Shown in pieces: positions 52,765 through 62,399 of a stretch of DNA of 64,000 bases. Every line of letters begins with the position of its first letter. Positions within the stretch are counted from its first letter, which is position 1. The DNA comes from Chryseobacterium gregarium DSM 19109 (GTDB taxonomy: Bacteria > Bacteroidota > Bacteroidia > Flavobacteriales > Weeksellaceae), in contig NZ_AUMU01000002.1 of the NCBI RefSeq assembly GCF_000430845.1, positions 248,001-312,000 of the forward strand, written 5' to 3'. The notes under the pieces are model-generated. The model ran no database searches and had not been told where the DNA came from. It was given only the letters and a program-made list of their open reading frames with translations. The position numbers were made by a program, and so were the translations under genes.

Positions 52765-54912
52765 TTAAATCCTTTCCAGTTCATCCGCATCAATAGTTGT
52801 TTTGAACATCCCGTAATTCACCACCACTTTATTTTTGGAAATCTTTTCAATCGTTCCCACACTGGTGCTTCCGGTAATGCGGACGCGTTGTCCTTCTTTC
52901 AGCCATAATGCACGGTCGGTTTTACGTTTTTCTTCCAGCTTTTCATTGGTTTCGGAAATCTTTTCGATGACATCTTCCTTTTTCAGCTGCTGCGTGATTT
53001 TTCTCTTTACCACCTGCAGCCGTTTGCTTTCATCTTTATCAGCTCCTACTTTCCTGAATTTTTCCTGTTCCAGAATCTTCACAAAATCTTTCACCACATC
53101 TTTCCTGGATTTTCCTTTGATGTAACTGTCGATAAAGCCTTCAATCTTGGTCCCAAACTGCAGTTTACGGTGCTCATCTTCATACAACTTCTGGAAATTA
53201 AACAGTTTCTGCTGAAGCTGGTCATTCAGTTTCTGTAAATTATCACGTTTGTCTTCAACCGATTCTTTCCGTTCGGCTAAATCAGATTTCAGCTTTTCCA
53301 CCTCATATTTTTCCTGCTGGAGCTTGACAATGGTTTTATCTAAGTTCACAATGTCATGTTCCACTTTTTTCTTTGCGGAATGGATGATAAACCTCGGGAT
53401 TTTATTTTTTTCCGCCACTTCAAAAGTAAAGGAACTTCCCGCCTGTCCGATTTCAAGTTTATAAAGAGGTTCCAGGGTTTCTTCATTAAAAAGCATCGCT
53501 GCATTCTGAGCATTGGGAAGCTCTTCAACCACGAGTTTGATATTGGTATAGTGCGTGGTAATGATGGCAAAGCTTTTCTTATCATAAAAGAACTCAAGGA
53601 AACTTTCGGCCAGGGCGCCGCCTAGTTCAGGATCGGAACCTGTCCCGAATTCGTCAATCAGCAAAAGGGTATTGGCATCTGCCTCACGGATGATGCCGCC
53701 CATTTTCTTTAACCTTGACGAATAGGTGGAAAGGTGGTTTTCAATAGACTGGTTGTCTCCGATATCCGTCATCACCTTATCAAAGAAAAACATTTCGGAT
53801 TTCGGATGTGCAGGAACCAGGATCCCGCTTTGGATCATCAGCTGAAGTAGCCCGACTGTTTTCAGGGTGATGGATTTTCCTCCTGCATTCGGCCCTGAAA
53901 TACAGATAATCCTGTTCTGGTCCGTTAACGTCAGGGTTTGCGGGAAAATGGTTTTATTTTCCGCTTTATTTCTTAAAAACAGCAGAGGATGAAAAGCCTC
54001 TCTCAGCCTCAGGGTTTTGTGGCGGTTGATTTTCGGTAAGATCCCGTTGACCAATTCTCCGAATTTGGCTTTCGCCCGGGTAAGGTCGAGGTCAAAAATA
54101 TACATCTGGTACCTCCAGAGCTGGGGCTGGAACTCGGCTAATTCTGCCGTCAGTTTCCTCAGGACTTTATCAATTTCTTTTTTTTCTTCCTCTTCATTTT
54201 CCTTCAGCTTAAAGTAATGTTTCACCACACTGTCCGGCTGGATATACGTTATCGAACCGGTTTTTGAAAGTCCTAAAACCCGCCCAGGAACTCTTTTTTT
54301 ATACGCGGATTTTACCGCTAAAACCCTGATGTCTTCAATATTACTTTCACGGATATCATCCAGGAAATCACTTTGTCCGTAATTGAACAAAACCCGGTTA
54401 AAATTTTCCTGGATTGCCTTTTTCGCCACCTGGATTTCAGCTCTTAATGTCTTTAAGATCGGCGAAGCTTCGCTTTTCACTTCACCGAAACGGTTGAAAA
54501 CCTTATCTACCTTATCAATAATTTCTTTTCTGAATTCCAGAACGGATACATCATTTATTAAAGTAGGGAAGGTGTCCGGCATGGTAGGGAAAAACTTCTG
54601 CAGTTTCCCGATCTGTTCCGTGAGGGTTTTTATTTTGATGAAAGCGCTGTTTTCAAGACGGTAATTCTCAATCAGCATCAGTTTAAGTTCGTTTTCGATA
54701 TCTTCATATTCATCAAACGGAATCGCATTGGAGCTTTCAAAACTCGACAGGTATTCGGACGTTTTTTTTAAAGAAATATCGGCTTCATCAATGCCCATCG
54801 GGCGAAGCTCAAGAATCTTTTCCCGCGTTTTCGGAGAATAAGCAAAAGGGGAGATCTCCGCGAGCAATTGCGGAAACTCTAATTCGTTTAAATCTTCTTT
54901 ATTTATATACAC
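52765..54912 (-). CDS. mutS2: MutS2 family protein without Smr nuclease domain
   Basis: 715 residues. MutS2 clamp and lever helices (~50-290), ATPase with Walker A GPNAGGKS at 340-347 and LLIDEFGTGSDPELGGALAES, then a long coiled coil (~510-620) and a C-terminal SH3-like segment LWLKEGQRVRITGSTSVGTIEKISKNKVVVNYGMF. Full-length MutS2 (about 780 residues) ends in an Smr nuclease domain, which is absent here. Roles in ribosome rescue or recombination control are known for the family. Its DNA-cleavage activity would be lost. Confidence 0.92.
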   Translation of the reverse strand: MYINKEDLNELEFPQLLAEISPFAYSPKTREKILELRPMGIDEADISLKKTSEYLSSFESSNAIPFDEYEDIENELKLMLIENYRLENSAFIKIKTLTEQIGKLQKFFPTMPDTFPTLINDVSVLEFRKEIIDKVDKVFNRFGEVKSEASPILKTLRAEIQVAKKAIQENFNRVLFNYGQSDFLDDIRESNIEDIRVLAVKSAYKKRVPGRVLGLSKTGSITYIQPDSVVKHYFKLKENEEEEKKEIDKVLRKLTAELAEFQPQLWRYQMYIFDLDLTRAKAKFGELVNGILPKINRHKTLRLREAFHPLLFLRNKAENKTIFPQTLTLTDQNRIICISGPNAGGKSITLKTVGLLQLMIQSGILVPAHPKSEMFFFDKVMTDIGDNQSIENHLSTYSSRLKKMGGIIREADANTLLLIDEFGTGSDPELGGALAESFLEFFYDKKSFAIITTHYTNIKLVVEELPNAQNAAMLFNEETLEPLYKLEIGQAGSSFTFEVAEKNKIPRFIIHSAKKKVEHDIVNLDKTIVKLQQEKYEVEKLKSDLAERKESVEDKRDNLQKLNDQLQQKLFNFQKLYEDEHRKLQFGTKIEGFIDSYIKGKSRKDVVKDFVKILEQEKFRKVGADKDESKRLQVVKRKITQQLKKEDVIEKISETNEKLEEKRKTDRALWLKEGQRVRITGSTSVGTIEKISKNKVVVNYGMFKTTIDADELERI

Positions 54913-55009
54913 AGTACAAATTTAGTGAAAATATGAATGTTAATTTGAAAATGAGATAATTTGAGAATTTGAAAATGCTGGATGATCAGGTTTTTATTAC
55001 ATTTGAAAT

Positions 55010-55528
55010 ATGAAACTGGAAACCCAAAGACTGCAATTAAAAGAAATCAACGAAAGCCACGTTGAAGATATTCTGAAGATCCGGAGCAATGAAATGATCA
55101 ATCGATTTGTACAGAGAAACTCGCCTAAAAACAATTATGATGCGCTTCAGTTTATTTTAACCATCAAGGAAAAAACCCGGAATAATCAGACTTTTTACTG
55201 GGGAATTTCTCGAAAAGGTGAACCAAATCTTATCGGGACCATCTGCCTCTGGAATTTTTCTGAAGACCGGAAAACAGAGGAAGTCGGTTATGAACTGTTG
55301 CCGGATTATCACCGGCAGGGTATCATGTCTGAAGCATTGACTGCCGTTTTAAATTTTGGTTTTAATCATTTACATTTGCAGGAAATTCTGGCAATGACCG
55401 ATCAGTTCAACGAAAGCTCGAAAGGGCTTCTCTTAAAACATCATTTCATATTGGAAGAGGACAGGAAAGATGAAGATTTTCCGGGAAATCTGGTTTTCAG
55501 CAAACATATAATGGTATCTAAATTGTAA
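55010..55528 (+). CDS. RimJ/RimL-type GNAT acetyltransferase
   Basis: 172 residues. The RimJ/RimL fold is seen in METQRLQLKEINESHVEDILKIRSNE-like start, GTICLWNFSEDRKTEEVGYELLPDYHRQGIMSEALTAVLNFGFNHLHLQEILAM (acetyl-CoA loop around RQGIMSEA). The substrate, an N-terminal amine of ribosomal or other proteins, is unknown. Located 40 bp before ung, possibly co-transcribed. Confidence 0.88.
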   Translation: MKLETQRLQLKEINESHVEDILKIRSNEMINRFVQRNSPKNNYDALQFILTIKEKTRNNQTFYWGISRKGEPNLIGTICLWNFSEDRKTEEVGYELLPDYHRQGIMSEALTAVLNFGFNHLHLQEILAMTDQFNESSKGLLLKHHFILEEDRKDEDFPGNLVFSKHIMVSKL

Positions 55529-55568
55529 TTCTTAATTACTAAAATTAACTTATTTTTAAATTTACAGC

Positions 55569-56210
55569 ATGACCTGGACCGAAATATTAGCCCCGATAAA
55601 AAATACGCCTTACTTTACCAGTCTTTGGGAAAAAGTAAAACAGGAATACACCACAACAAAAGTGTTCCCGCCGAAAAGCCAGATTTTCCGGGCTCTGGAA
55701 TTGACGCCTTTTGATGAGGTTAAGGTAGTTATCCTTGGACAGGATCCTTATCATAATGATTATCAGGCTAACGGATTGTGCTTTTCTGTTTCTGAACAGG
55801 TAGCAGCACCGCCTTCCCTTAAAAATATTTTTATTGAATTAAAAGATGATGTCGGTGTGGTGAGAGCTTCAAAGGAACTGGATGACTGGGGAAAACAGGG
55901 TGTTTTATTATTAAATGCAACACTGACTGTCCGTGCGCATTCACCAAATTCCCATAAAGATTTAGGGTGGGAAAAATTTACCGATTTTATCATCAAAGAA
56001 ATTTCAGATAAAAAAGAAAACGTAGTTTTTGTTTTGTGGGGCGCCTTTGCACAGAAAAAAGCCGAACTGATCAATCCGGCCAAACATTTTATTTTAAAGT
56101 CTGCGCATCCGTCCCCGTTTTCTGTTCACAAAGGATTTTTCGGGAGCAAACCATTTTCAAAGATTAATGAATATCTTATTTCAAAAGGGAAGAAACCTAT
56201 TTCGTGGTAG
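55569..56210 (+). CDS. ung: Uracil-DNA glycosylase (family 1)
   Basis: 213 residues. Active-site motif GQDPYH at 57-62 with catalytic Asp59, GVLLLNATLTV at 111-121, and the leucine-loop HPSPFS from His180. It removes uracil from DNA. Length and motif order match family 1. Its 3' end overlaps the convergent lipoprotein gene by 14 bp. Confidence 0.97.
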   Translation: MTWTEILAPIKNTPYFTSLWEKVKQEYTTTKVFPPKSQIFRALELTPFDEVKVVILGQDPYHNDYQANGLCFSVSEQVAAPPSLKNIFIELKDDVGVVRASKELDDWGKQGVLLLNATLTVRAHSPNSHKDLGWEKFTDFIIKEISDKKENVVFVLWGAFAQKKAELINPAKHFILKSAHPSPFSVHKGFFGSKPFSKINEYLISKGKKPISW

Positions 56211-56703
56211 AATTTTCTCCTGTTGATTTTGTAATCGTAATTCCGATCTGGTAGGTGCCTTTCAAAGCCTGTGTTCCTTCTGCTGATTTGGGATAAGGGT
56301 TTACTTCAACTAAAGAAACTGTATATCCATTGAATTCTGCGGATTTACTGTAGTTTCTTCCTGTGTTGTCTGTGGTTGCAATGCTCAGGGTCATCGGCCG
56401 CGTAGCCGTTCCCATGACTTCTACCTGTGCAACGGCAGTGCCTGCCCAGATACAGCTCACTCCTTCCGGACATCGGCTGTCTTCCGAAATACCTTTGAAG
56501 GTTACATTCATCTGATATTCCTTCAGAAATCTGTTTTCCCCTTCCTTGAAATAAATGACTTTTTCATCTTTCATAGGATTTGATTTTGCGGTTCCTGTTC
56601 CGGTTGTCGCAGTTGTTTTTTCTGCCGTTGCAGATTGGTTCTGTGCGTTACAGTTCATGAGAGATACCACTCCTAAGCTGTATATAATTATTTTATGAAA
56701 CAT
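56197..56703 (-). CDS. Hypothetical lipoprotein
   Basis: 168 residues. Signal sequence with lipobox SLMNC near residue 18, then a Thr/Ala-rich linker (SATAEKTTATTGTGTA) and a domain with CPEGVSCIWAGTAVAQVEV, a cysteine pair flanking Trp. This recalls small bacterial calcium-dependent or copper-like domains, but no family is certain. Operon partner of the DUF456 gene (12 bp). Confidence 0.7.
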   Translation of the reverse strand: MFHKIIIYSLGVVSLMNCNAQNQSATAEKTTATTGTGTAKSNPMKDEKVIYFKEGENRFLKEYQMNVTFKGISEDSRCPEGVSCIWAGTAVAQVEVMGTATRPMTLSIATTDNTGRNYSKSAEFNGYTVSLVEVNPYPKSAEGTQALKGTYQIGITITKSTGENSTTK

Positions 56704-56715
56704 AATTTTCTTCTT

Positions 56716-57207
56716 TTAAATAATGGCAAGCATATCCAGTATAACTACCAAAAACATAGCCAAACCTACCACAAGGCTGAATCCGGTTCCGTAAATAAAT
56801 CCGATAAAAGCACCTTTGGTGGAATTTAATGCTTTTTTCATGTCCTTGCTGTCATGAAGAAGTTCACCAATAAATACACCGGCAAACATTCCTACTAAAA
56901 AGCCCAGGGGAATAGGCAGAAAAAGGCCGACAATGGTCCCGATAACGGAGCCGATGCTTCCCCAGCGCGTTCCTCCGTATTTCTGATTGGTTTTTGCAGG
57001 AATCACATAATTCAAAATAACCGAAAGCAATGTCAGGATTCCGAATGCCCATACATAAATCATCGGCAAATCCGCATCAGTGCCGAATTTGTAAATCAAC
57101 AGGCCACAGATACTCAGTAATAAGCCTGGAAGCACAGGCAGGAACGTTCCCAACATTCCGAGAAATAAGAGGATGAGACAGAGAATATCAATTAATGCTG
57201 TATCCAT
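56716..57207 (-). CDS. DUF456 family membrane protein
   Basis: 163 residues with four or five helices and the Gly-rich loops typical of DUF456 (LFLGMLGTFLPVLPGLLLSICGLLIYKF and GTIVGLFLPIPLGFLVGMFAGVFIGELLH). Function unknown. Followed closely by a lipoprotein gene on the same strand. Confidence 0.88.
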   Translation of the reverse strand: MDTALIDILCLILLFLGMLGTFLPVLPGLLLSICGLLIYKFGTDADLPMIYVWAFGILTLLSVILNYVIPAKTNQKYGGTRWGSIGSVIGTIVGLFLPIPLGFLVGMFAGVFIGELLHDSKDMKKALNSTKGAFIGFIYGTGFSLVVGLAMFLVVILDMLAII

Positions 57208-57230
57208 TGTTTTTTATTTACATGCAAGAT

Positions 57231-57262
57231 ATAAAAAAAGGCGGCTTCATAAAAGCCGCCTT
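57231..57262 (-). terminator. Terminator of the 395-residue lipoprotein gene
   Basis: Perfect 10-bp stem AAGGCGGCTT / AAGCCGCCTT, 5-nt loop, with seven T's following on the minus strand. It lies 23 bp after the stop at 57285. Confidence 0.85.
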
Positions 57263-57284
57263 CAGGTTTAAATTAAAGTTTTCA

Positions 57285-58472
57285 TTACAGGTTTAAGATT
57301 ACATATTGCAGAATTACACCGGCATTTCCAATATTTCCTGAAGCATGATTATGGAAAGTGGTATAATAAATATAGCCGCTGTTTGAAGATCCTGAACAAG
57401 GCCCTACGGTGGCGCCTAATGCAACCAGGTAAGGAACGAGTGCCTGCGGAACTGAAAGGCTGATCTGGATGTTTCCGGGAAGAGTAATACAGACGGTTGC
57501 GAACGTTGTATTGGGCGCGTTTCCTATAGGAGTCGTTGGGAGACCTGTCGCCGTAAAGTGATTGGTTCTGATCATCAGGGCATCATTTGATGAAGTTTCT
57601 TTAACTAACACTTCCCAATACGTTGGGTCGTAATTCGTTATTTTTTGCCATGATGCTAAATCATAATCAATATTAAGGGTATTGAATCCCAAGGCTGTTG
57701 TAAGACCCGAATTGTTTACCGTAGCGCCTACCATGCCTGAGTTTCCGATGTTTTTAGAACATAATTTTGAATCGGGAACAAACCCTCCTGCCAACGAGCA
57801 GTTATTGGTATTGGTTGTTCCGCCCACTAAATAGGCAACATCCCAGTCTGAGGCATAAATACTTCCTCCATTGGCAACAAAGATGGCTAAATTGGTATCA
57901 ATTACAGAGTAAAGTGTCGGATTTGAAGCGTAATTGTTTCTGGAACCGCAATTAAGAAATATAATATCATATTGCGCAACAGTTGTCAGGTTGGCAAGGT
58001 CATTATTACTGATTTCAGTAGCCGTATAGCCTAAAGTCTGGATAATGTCTTCTATTTTATCATACGTTCCTTTTACATAAGCGATTTTTGCAACCTGATT
58101 GAGCTTGGTCTGGCTGGCATCGAGGTTTAAAGTTTCCTTATCTTTTACCGTTGCGGAAATTTCTGTCCGGAAGTTGCTGCCGTTTCCGGTCTGGATATAA
58201 ATGGTATGGTTTCCGGCTGGAGCGTCCAGTGCGAAATTACCTTCTGCATCCGAAGTTGTATAATAAATTTTATATTTATCATCAAAAGTGAAAACCGAAG
58301 CGCCTCCAATAGTTTTTGTTCCGTTTTGTGACATTACTTTGCCGGTAATTTTGCCGGTTTTTACAACGGTGGTATTGGTGGTTTCAGATAGTATCGGGGA
58401 ATCGTCTCCTCCTGAACAGCTGGCTAAAAGGGTAAATACACACAATAAAATAAAAAAGTAGTGTTTTCTCAT
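57285..58472 (-). CDS. Lipoprotein with carboxypeptidase-regulatory-like domain
   Basis: 395 residues. Lipobox LLASC followed by SGGDDSP, suggestive of surface export. A carboxypeptidase-regulatory-like beta-sandwich (TGKITGKVMSQNGTKTIGGASVFTFDDKYKIYYTTSDAEGNFALDAPAGNHTIYI, ~40-95) is followed by a larger domain with KGTYDKIEDIIQTLGYTATEIS and IFLNCGSRNNY that resembles glutamine-amidotransferase-like folds. Function unknown; a surface adhesin or carbohydrate-active role is possible. Confidence 0.75.
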   Translation of the reverse strand: MRKHYFFILLCVFTLLASCSGGDDSPILSETTNTTVVKTGKITGKVMSQNGTKTIGGASVFTFDDKYKIYYTTSDAEGNFALDAPAGNHTIYIQTGNGSNFRTEISATVKDKETLNLDASQTKLNQVAKIAYVKGTYDKIEDIIQTLGYTATEISNNDLANLTTVAQYDIIFLNCGSRNNYASNPTLYSVIDTNLAIFVANGGSIYASDWDVAYLVGGTTNTNNCSLAGGFVPDSKLCSKNIGNSGMVGATVNNSGLTTALGFNTLNIDYDLASWQKITNYDPTYWEVLVKETSSNDALMIRTNHFTATGLPTTPIGNAPNTTFATVCITLPGNIQISLSVPQALVPYLVALGATVGPCSGSSNSGYIYYTTFHNHASGNIGNAGVILQYVILNL

Positions 58473-58728
58473 AATTTATTGATTTTGATTTATTTAGTTT
58501 ACACCAAATTTAATAATTTTTTTGTATTAAATTAAATAGAATGCTAATTTTTTTAAATTTAATATATCAATTATCCCTTTTTGAAGTTGATTTTGTATTA
58601 TTAGTGAGGTGTTGTCGGTCATTATTATTTTATTTTTATTCAGGAAGTTTTTCCGTAAAGTGTAACATCACGAACTTTGGGATGATAATTGATGCAGGAA
58701 CTGTACTTAAGGACAAGCTTAAATTTCC

Positions 58729-58736
58729 TAAATTTG
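58729..58736 (+). promoter_or_regulatory. -7 promoter box (TAAATTTG) before the channel gene
   Basis: Exact TAnnTTTG match that ends 5 bp before the ATG at 58742. If used, the transcript would be nearly leaderless. Confidence 0.35.
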
Positions 58737-58741
58737 CTGTA

Positions 58742-60001
58742 ATGAATGACCAACTAGAAGAAACAAAAGATTTTTTGCAGGAATTGAGCGATCCGCTCTA
58801 CCGATACATCACCCGGATTTCTCCGACAGGTCTTGATTGGGTATTCCACATCATTGTAAAAATAATCTTATTGTGTGTTATTTTTCTAGTTATCGATTTT
58901 ATTCTTAAGATTATCATCAACAGTGTATTCCGTATTTTTCATAACAAGGAAAAATATCCGGTAGTCAACTCGGTTTACGAATCGAGAGTGACCAATTCCC
59001 TGGCCCATCTTTTTGCATTATTAATCGTCGGCAGTATCCACGAATCGATATTTTCAGGAGCATTGATAAAAACAACCCAGTTTCTCATCAGGTCCGTAAA
59101 TTTAGGAATGGTAATGATCTTTGCCGGGATGCTCTACCGCGGGCTGACGGCTTTCAGGAATTACTTTGTGATCAAACAGGATTTTTATAAGATCATGGCA
59201 CTGAATGCAGTCTCTGAGACGATGAAGATATTAGGGATCTTTATCTTTTCCGTAGTCGGAATTTGCGTTATTTTCGGCATCAAAGGAACGACGATCGTCG
59301 GAAGCTTGGGAGCGATCACAGCAGTGCTGGTTCTGGTATTCAGGGATACTATTTTAGGATTCGTTACCGGGATTCACGTAGCCACTTCAAAAAACCTGAA
59401 AGTCGGTGACTGGGTAAGCATTCCAAAATATAATTTAGAAGGAAATATTGCTGATATCAATCTTCTGACAACAAGAATCAATAATTTTGACAAAACCTTT
59501 TCTACCATTCCTACCTATGATTTAATGACCACCGAGATTAAAAACCTTCAGGTGATCTCCGAAACCAATGCCAGAAGGATCAAAAAGTCAATTTATTTCA
59601 ATATCAATTCATTTAAATTTCTTACTGATGAAGATATTGAACGCCTGAAAAATATCAATCTGATTTCAGAATATCTCAGTCAGAAATCTGTTGAACTGAG
59701 AAAAGAAAAAGAAAACATGGCGCATAAAGAGGAGATTATCAACGGAAGGCAGCTTACCAATATCGGGGTATTCAGGTATTATGCCCAAAAATACATTGAA
59801 AAAATTCCACAGCTTGATAAAGACGGGCCGCTTATTGTGCGCCAGTTAAATATTACCCCTCAGGGCCTCCCCCTGGAAATATACTCTTTTACAAACGATA
59901 CCGAATGGGTCCGGTTTGAACAGATTCAGGCGGATATTTTTGACCATCTGCTGGTCGCTTCCAAAGAATTTGACCTCGAAGTAATGCAGGTGAAAGTATA
60001 A
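58742..60001 (+). CDS. Small-conductance mechanosensitive channel (MscS/YbdG-like)
   Basis: 419 residues from MNDQLEETKDF; an upstream ATG (58541) would add a poorly conserved stretch. Several N-terminal helices, then the pore helix and MscS beta domain: GSLGAITAVLVLVFRDTILGFVTGIHVATSKNLKVGDWVSIPKYNLEGNIADINLLTTRINNFDKT. The C-terminal ~150 residues (FNINSFKFLTDEDIERL...) resemble YbdG/MscM cytoplasmic ends. It releases solutes during osmotic downshock. Confidence 0.9.
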   Translation: MNDQLEETKDFLQELSDPLYRYITRISPTGLDWVFHIIVKIILLCVIFLVIDFILKIIINSVFRIFHNKEKYPVVNSVYESRVTNSLAHLFALLIVGSIHESIFSGALIKTTQFLIRSVNLGMVMIFAGMLYRGLTAFRNYFVIKQDFYKIMALNAVSETMKILGIFIFSVVGICVIFGIKGTTIVGSLGAITAVLVLVFRDTILGFVTGIHVATSKNLKVGDWVSIPKYNLEGNIADINLLTTRINNFDKTFSTIPTYDLMTTEIKNLQVISETNARRIKKSIYFNINSFKFLTDEDIERLKNINLISEYLSQKSVELRKEKENMAHKEEIINGRQLTNIGVFRYYAQKYIEKIPQLDKDGPLIVRQLNITPQGLPLEIYSFTNDTEWVRFEQIQADIFDHLLVASKEFDLEVMQVKV

Positions 60002-60086
60002 CTTAGAATATGATGTTTAGATAATTTAATCTTGAAATCATCCTGATTAAATTGTCAAAAATGAATATTTTTTATATTTTAGCCGT

Positions 60087-60422
60087 ATGACTAAGATTCA
60101 ATGGGTAGATTGTCACAGAATGCCGTCCAGATCTTTCTTTTATAAAAAGAAACAGTTTCCTGTGTGCGCCAGATGCACAGGTATTTACCTTGGATATTTT
60201 CTTATGATTCCCATGCTGTGGTTTTACCAGATAGGGATGTTTTTAAGCGTTCTGCTTATCCTTCCCACGCTTATTGATGGTCTTACCCAGGCCTATCTTA
60301 ACAGAGAGAGTACAAATGTTATCCGTTGCATTACGGGGTTTTTGGCCGGGATCGGCATAAGCGGATTCAGTGAACGGATAACGTATCACAGCTATAAATT
60401 TATTGAAACATTAATATCATAA
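60087..60422 (+). CDS. DUF2085 family membrane protein
   Basis: 111 residues. The family motif [30 protein letters not shown] contains the conserved Cys residues (CxRC pair), followed by helices ([28 protein letters not shown]). Function unknown. Located 10 bp before another small membrane gene, so both may be an operon. Confidence 0.88.
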   Translation: MTKIQWVDCHRMPSRSFFYKKKQFPVCARCTGIYLGYFLMIPMLWFYQIGMFLSVLLILPTLIDGLTQAYLNRESTNVIRCITGFLAGIGISGFSERITYHSYKFIETLIS

Positions 60423-60432
60423 AAAATAAACG

Positions 60433-60663
60433 ATGAGCGATTTTAATCAAAATTTCAAGAATGAACCTAATCAATCAAATGAAGACCTTCACATTGGATT
60501 GAAAATTTTATCATTTTGTATTCCTTTGGCAGGAGCTATTATTTACTTCGTTAAAAAAGACAAGGAACCGGTAGCTGCAAAATCTGCCTGTAATCTGGCT
60601 CTTATCGGATTGGGGGTAAATGTTGCCCTTACCATCGTCCGACTGGTTACACAAGGAAGTTAA
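60433..60663 (+). CDS. Small membrane protein (DUF4870-like half)
   Basis: 76 residues. A polar N-terminus then two hydrophobic segments (LKILSFCIPLAGAIIYFV and ACNLALIGLGVNVALTIVRLV) separated by KKDKEPVAAKSA. This half-protein resembles the second part of DUF4870-type membrane proteins. Function unknown. Confidence 0.65.
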   Translation: MSDFNQNFKNEPNQSNEDLHIGLKILSFCIPLAGAIIYFVKKDKEPVAAKSACNLALIGLGVNVALTIVRLVTQGS

Positions 60664-60677
60664 AAATACCGAATTAA

Positions 60678-60704
60678 AAAGCCCACTTTAAGTTGGGTTT
60701 TTTT
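60678..60704 (+). terminator. Terminator before pdxJ
   Basis: Imperfect stem AAAGCCCACTT / AAGTTGGGTTT with T-run, 14 bp after the small membrane gene stop. Confidence 0.65.
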
Positions 60705-60715
60705 ATTTTTGTACT

Positions 60716-61441
60716 ATGACAAAATTAAGCGTAAATATAAATAAAATCGCTACCCTTAGAAATGCAAGAGGAGGGGAGACCCCAAGCGTAGCGGAAGCTG
60801 CTGTTAAAATTCAGGAATTCGGAGGACAGGGGATTACCATTCATCCGAGACCCGATGAAAGGCATATTACCAGAAAAGATGTTTATGACCTGAAGCCGCT
60901 GGTTACAACGGAGTTCAATATCGAAGGAAATCCGCACAGGCCGTTCATTGACATGGTGCTGGATGTAAAACCTGAACAGGTGACTCTGGTTCCTGATGCT
61001 GACGATGCCATTACTTCAAATGCCGGCTGGGATACAAAGAAACATCTGGATTTTCTTATAGAAATCATTGCAGAATTCAAAAATGCAGGAATTCGCACTT
61101 CCATTTTCCTTGACCCGAATCCGGAATTGGTGGAATATGCTGCCAAAACGGGTGCAGACAGAATAGAATTGTATACTGAAGCGTATGCGAAAAATTATGG
61201 CTCAAATAAAGAAGCAGCGATAAAACCTTATTATGAAACAGCATTACGGGCTGCTGATTTTGGATTGGGAATAAATGCCGGGCACGATTTAAGCTTAGAA
61301 AACTTAAAATATTTCGCAGACCATATTCCCAACCTGCTTGAAGTTTCCATCGGGCATGCTTTGATTTCCGAAGCATTGTATATGGGATTGGAAAATACGG
61401 TTCAGTCCTATTTGAAGAGACTGGTAAAATGGAATAACTAG
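60716..61441 (+). CDS. pdxJ: Pyridoxine 5'-phosphate synthase
   Basis: 241 residues. It condenses 3-amino-2-oxopropyl phosphate with deoxyxylulose-5-phosphate to pyridoxine phosphate. The TIM-barrel signature NINKIATLRNARGGETPSVAEAA, GITIHPRPDERHIT, FNIEGNPHRPFIDMV, VTLVPDADDAITSNAGWD and RIELYTEAYA is complete, as is the C-terminal INAGHDLSLENL and IGHALISEALYMGL. Length fits PdxJ. Confidence 0.97.
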   Translation: MTKLSVNINKIATLRNARGGETPSVAEAAVKIQEFGGQGITIHPRPDERHITRKDVYDLKPLVTTEFNIEGNPHRPFIDMVLDVKPEQVTLVPDADDAITSNAGWDTKKHLDFLIEIIAEFKNAGIRTSIFLDPNPELVEYAAKTGADRIELYTEAYAKNYGSNKEAAIKPYYETALRAADFGLGINAGHDLSLENLKYFADHIPNLLEVSIGHALISEALYMGLENTVQSYLKRLVKWNN

Positions 61442-61505
61442 AAATTAGTATTATAGTACATTTTACTAATATTTAGTTTCTAACTTCTAACATCTTATAA
61501 AAATT

Positions 61506-62285
61506 ATGGAAATTTTAAATTCGAAAATATTTGGCGAAAACTTTTCGTCGACCCCGCTGCTGGTATTCCATGGCTTGTTCGGAATGCTGGATAACTGGGG
61601 AAGCTTCGGGAAAGATCTCGGAGAATTTTTACCGGTTCATCTGATTGACCTCAGAAATCACGGAAGAAGTTTTCATTCTGAAAATATGTCCCACGATGAC
61701 CTTGCTGATGATATTCTTCATTATATGGATCACTTTGGGATTGAAAAAGCTCATATTTTAGGGCATTCGTTAGGCGGAAAGGCCGTAATGCAGTTTGCGA
61801 TAAAATATCCGGAGAAAATGGAAAAGTTGATTGTTGTGGATATTTCCCCGAAAGCATATCCTCCGCACCATCAGGGGATTATCAAGGCACTGGAAACGGT
61901 GGATTTCAATACAGCACATTCCAGACATGAGGTGGAAGCGGTTCTCAGTCAGTATATCCCTGAAAAATCCACCATTCAGTTTTTAGCAAAAAACCTCTAT
62001 TGGGATGAGGATAAACACCTCAAATGGAGATTTAATCTTAAGACTTTGTCGGAAAAATATAATGATTTTGTTTCAAATGCCATTAGATTTGGAGTTTTTA
62101 ATGGGGAGACCTTGTTTATTGCCGGGGATAGGTCAAATTACATTCTTCCGCAGGATCAGTTTGCAATCAAGCAGCAGTTTCCGAAAGCGGAGTTTGAAAC
62201 AATAAAAAATGCAGGGCACTGGGTGCAGGCGGAGAATCCTGTTGATTTTGCTAACGTTGTCAAGGAATTTTTGAACATTAATTAA
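61506..62285 (+). CDS. Alpha/beta hydrolase (YbfF-like esterase)
   Basis: 259 residues. Nucleophile elbow GHSLGG with Ser88, the oxyanion motif HGLFGMLDNW near the N-terminus, LRNHGRSFH, and a C-terminal GHWVQAENP with the catalytic His. YbfF enzymes hydrolyse acyl-CoA or ester substrates. It lies 65 bp after pdxJ and 114 bp before the graspetide precursors, with no clear role in their processing. Confidence 0.88.
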   Translation: MEILNSKIFGENFSSTPLLVFHGLFGMLDNWGSFGKDLGEFLPVHLIDLRNHGRSFHSENMSHDDLADDILHYMDHFGIEKAHILGHSLGGKAVMQFAIKYPEKMEKLIVVDISPKAYPPHHQGIIKALETVDFNTAHSRHEVEAVLSQYIPEKSTIQFLAKNLYWDEDKHLKWRFNLKTLSEKYNDFVSNAIRFGVFNGETLFIAGDRSNYILPQDQFAIKQQFPKAEFETIKNAGHWVQAENPVDFANVVKEFLNIN

Positions 62286-62399
62286 GATTATGGTATTATT
62301 TGTTCGGATTTGTTAAAGTTTTCTTAAAATCGATTTTATTCTTCATGGTGTGATTTTTTTTTGATACTTTAGAGTTCTCTAAATCATAATATTAGAAAT

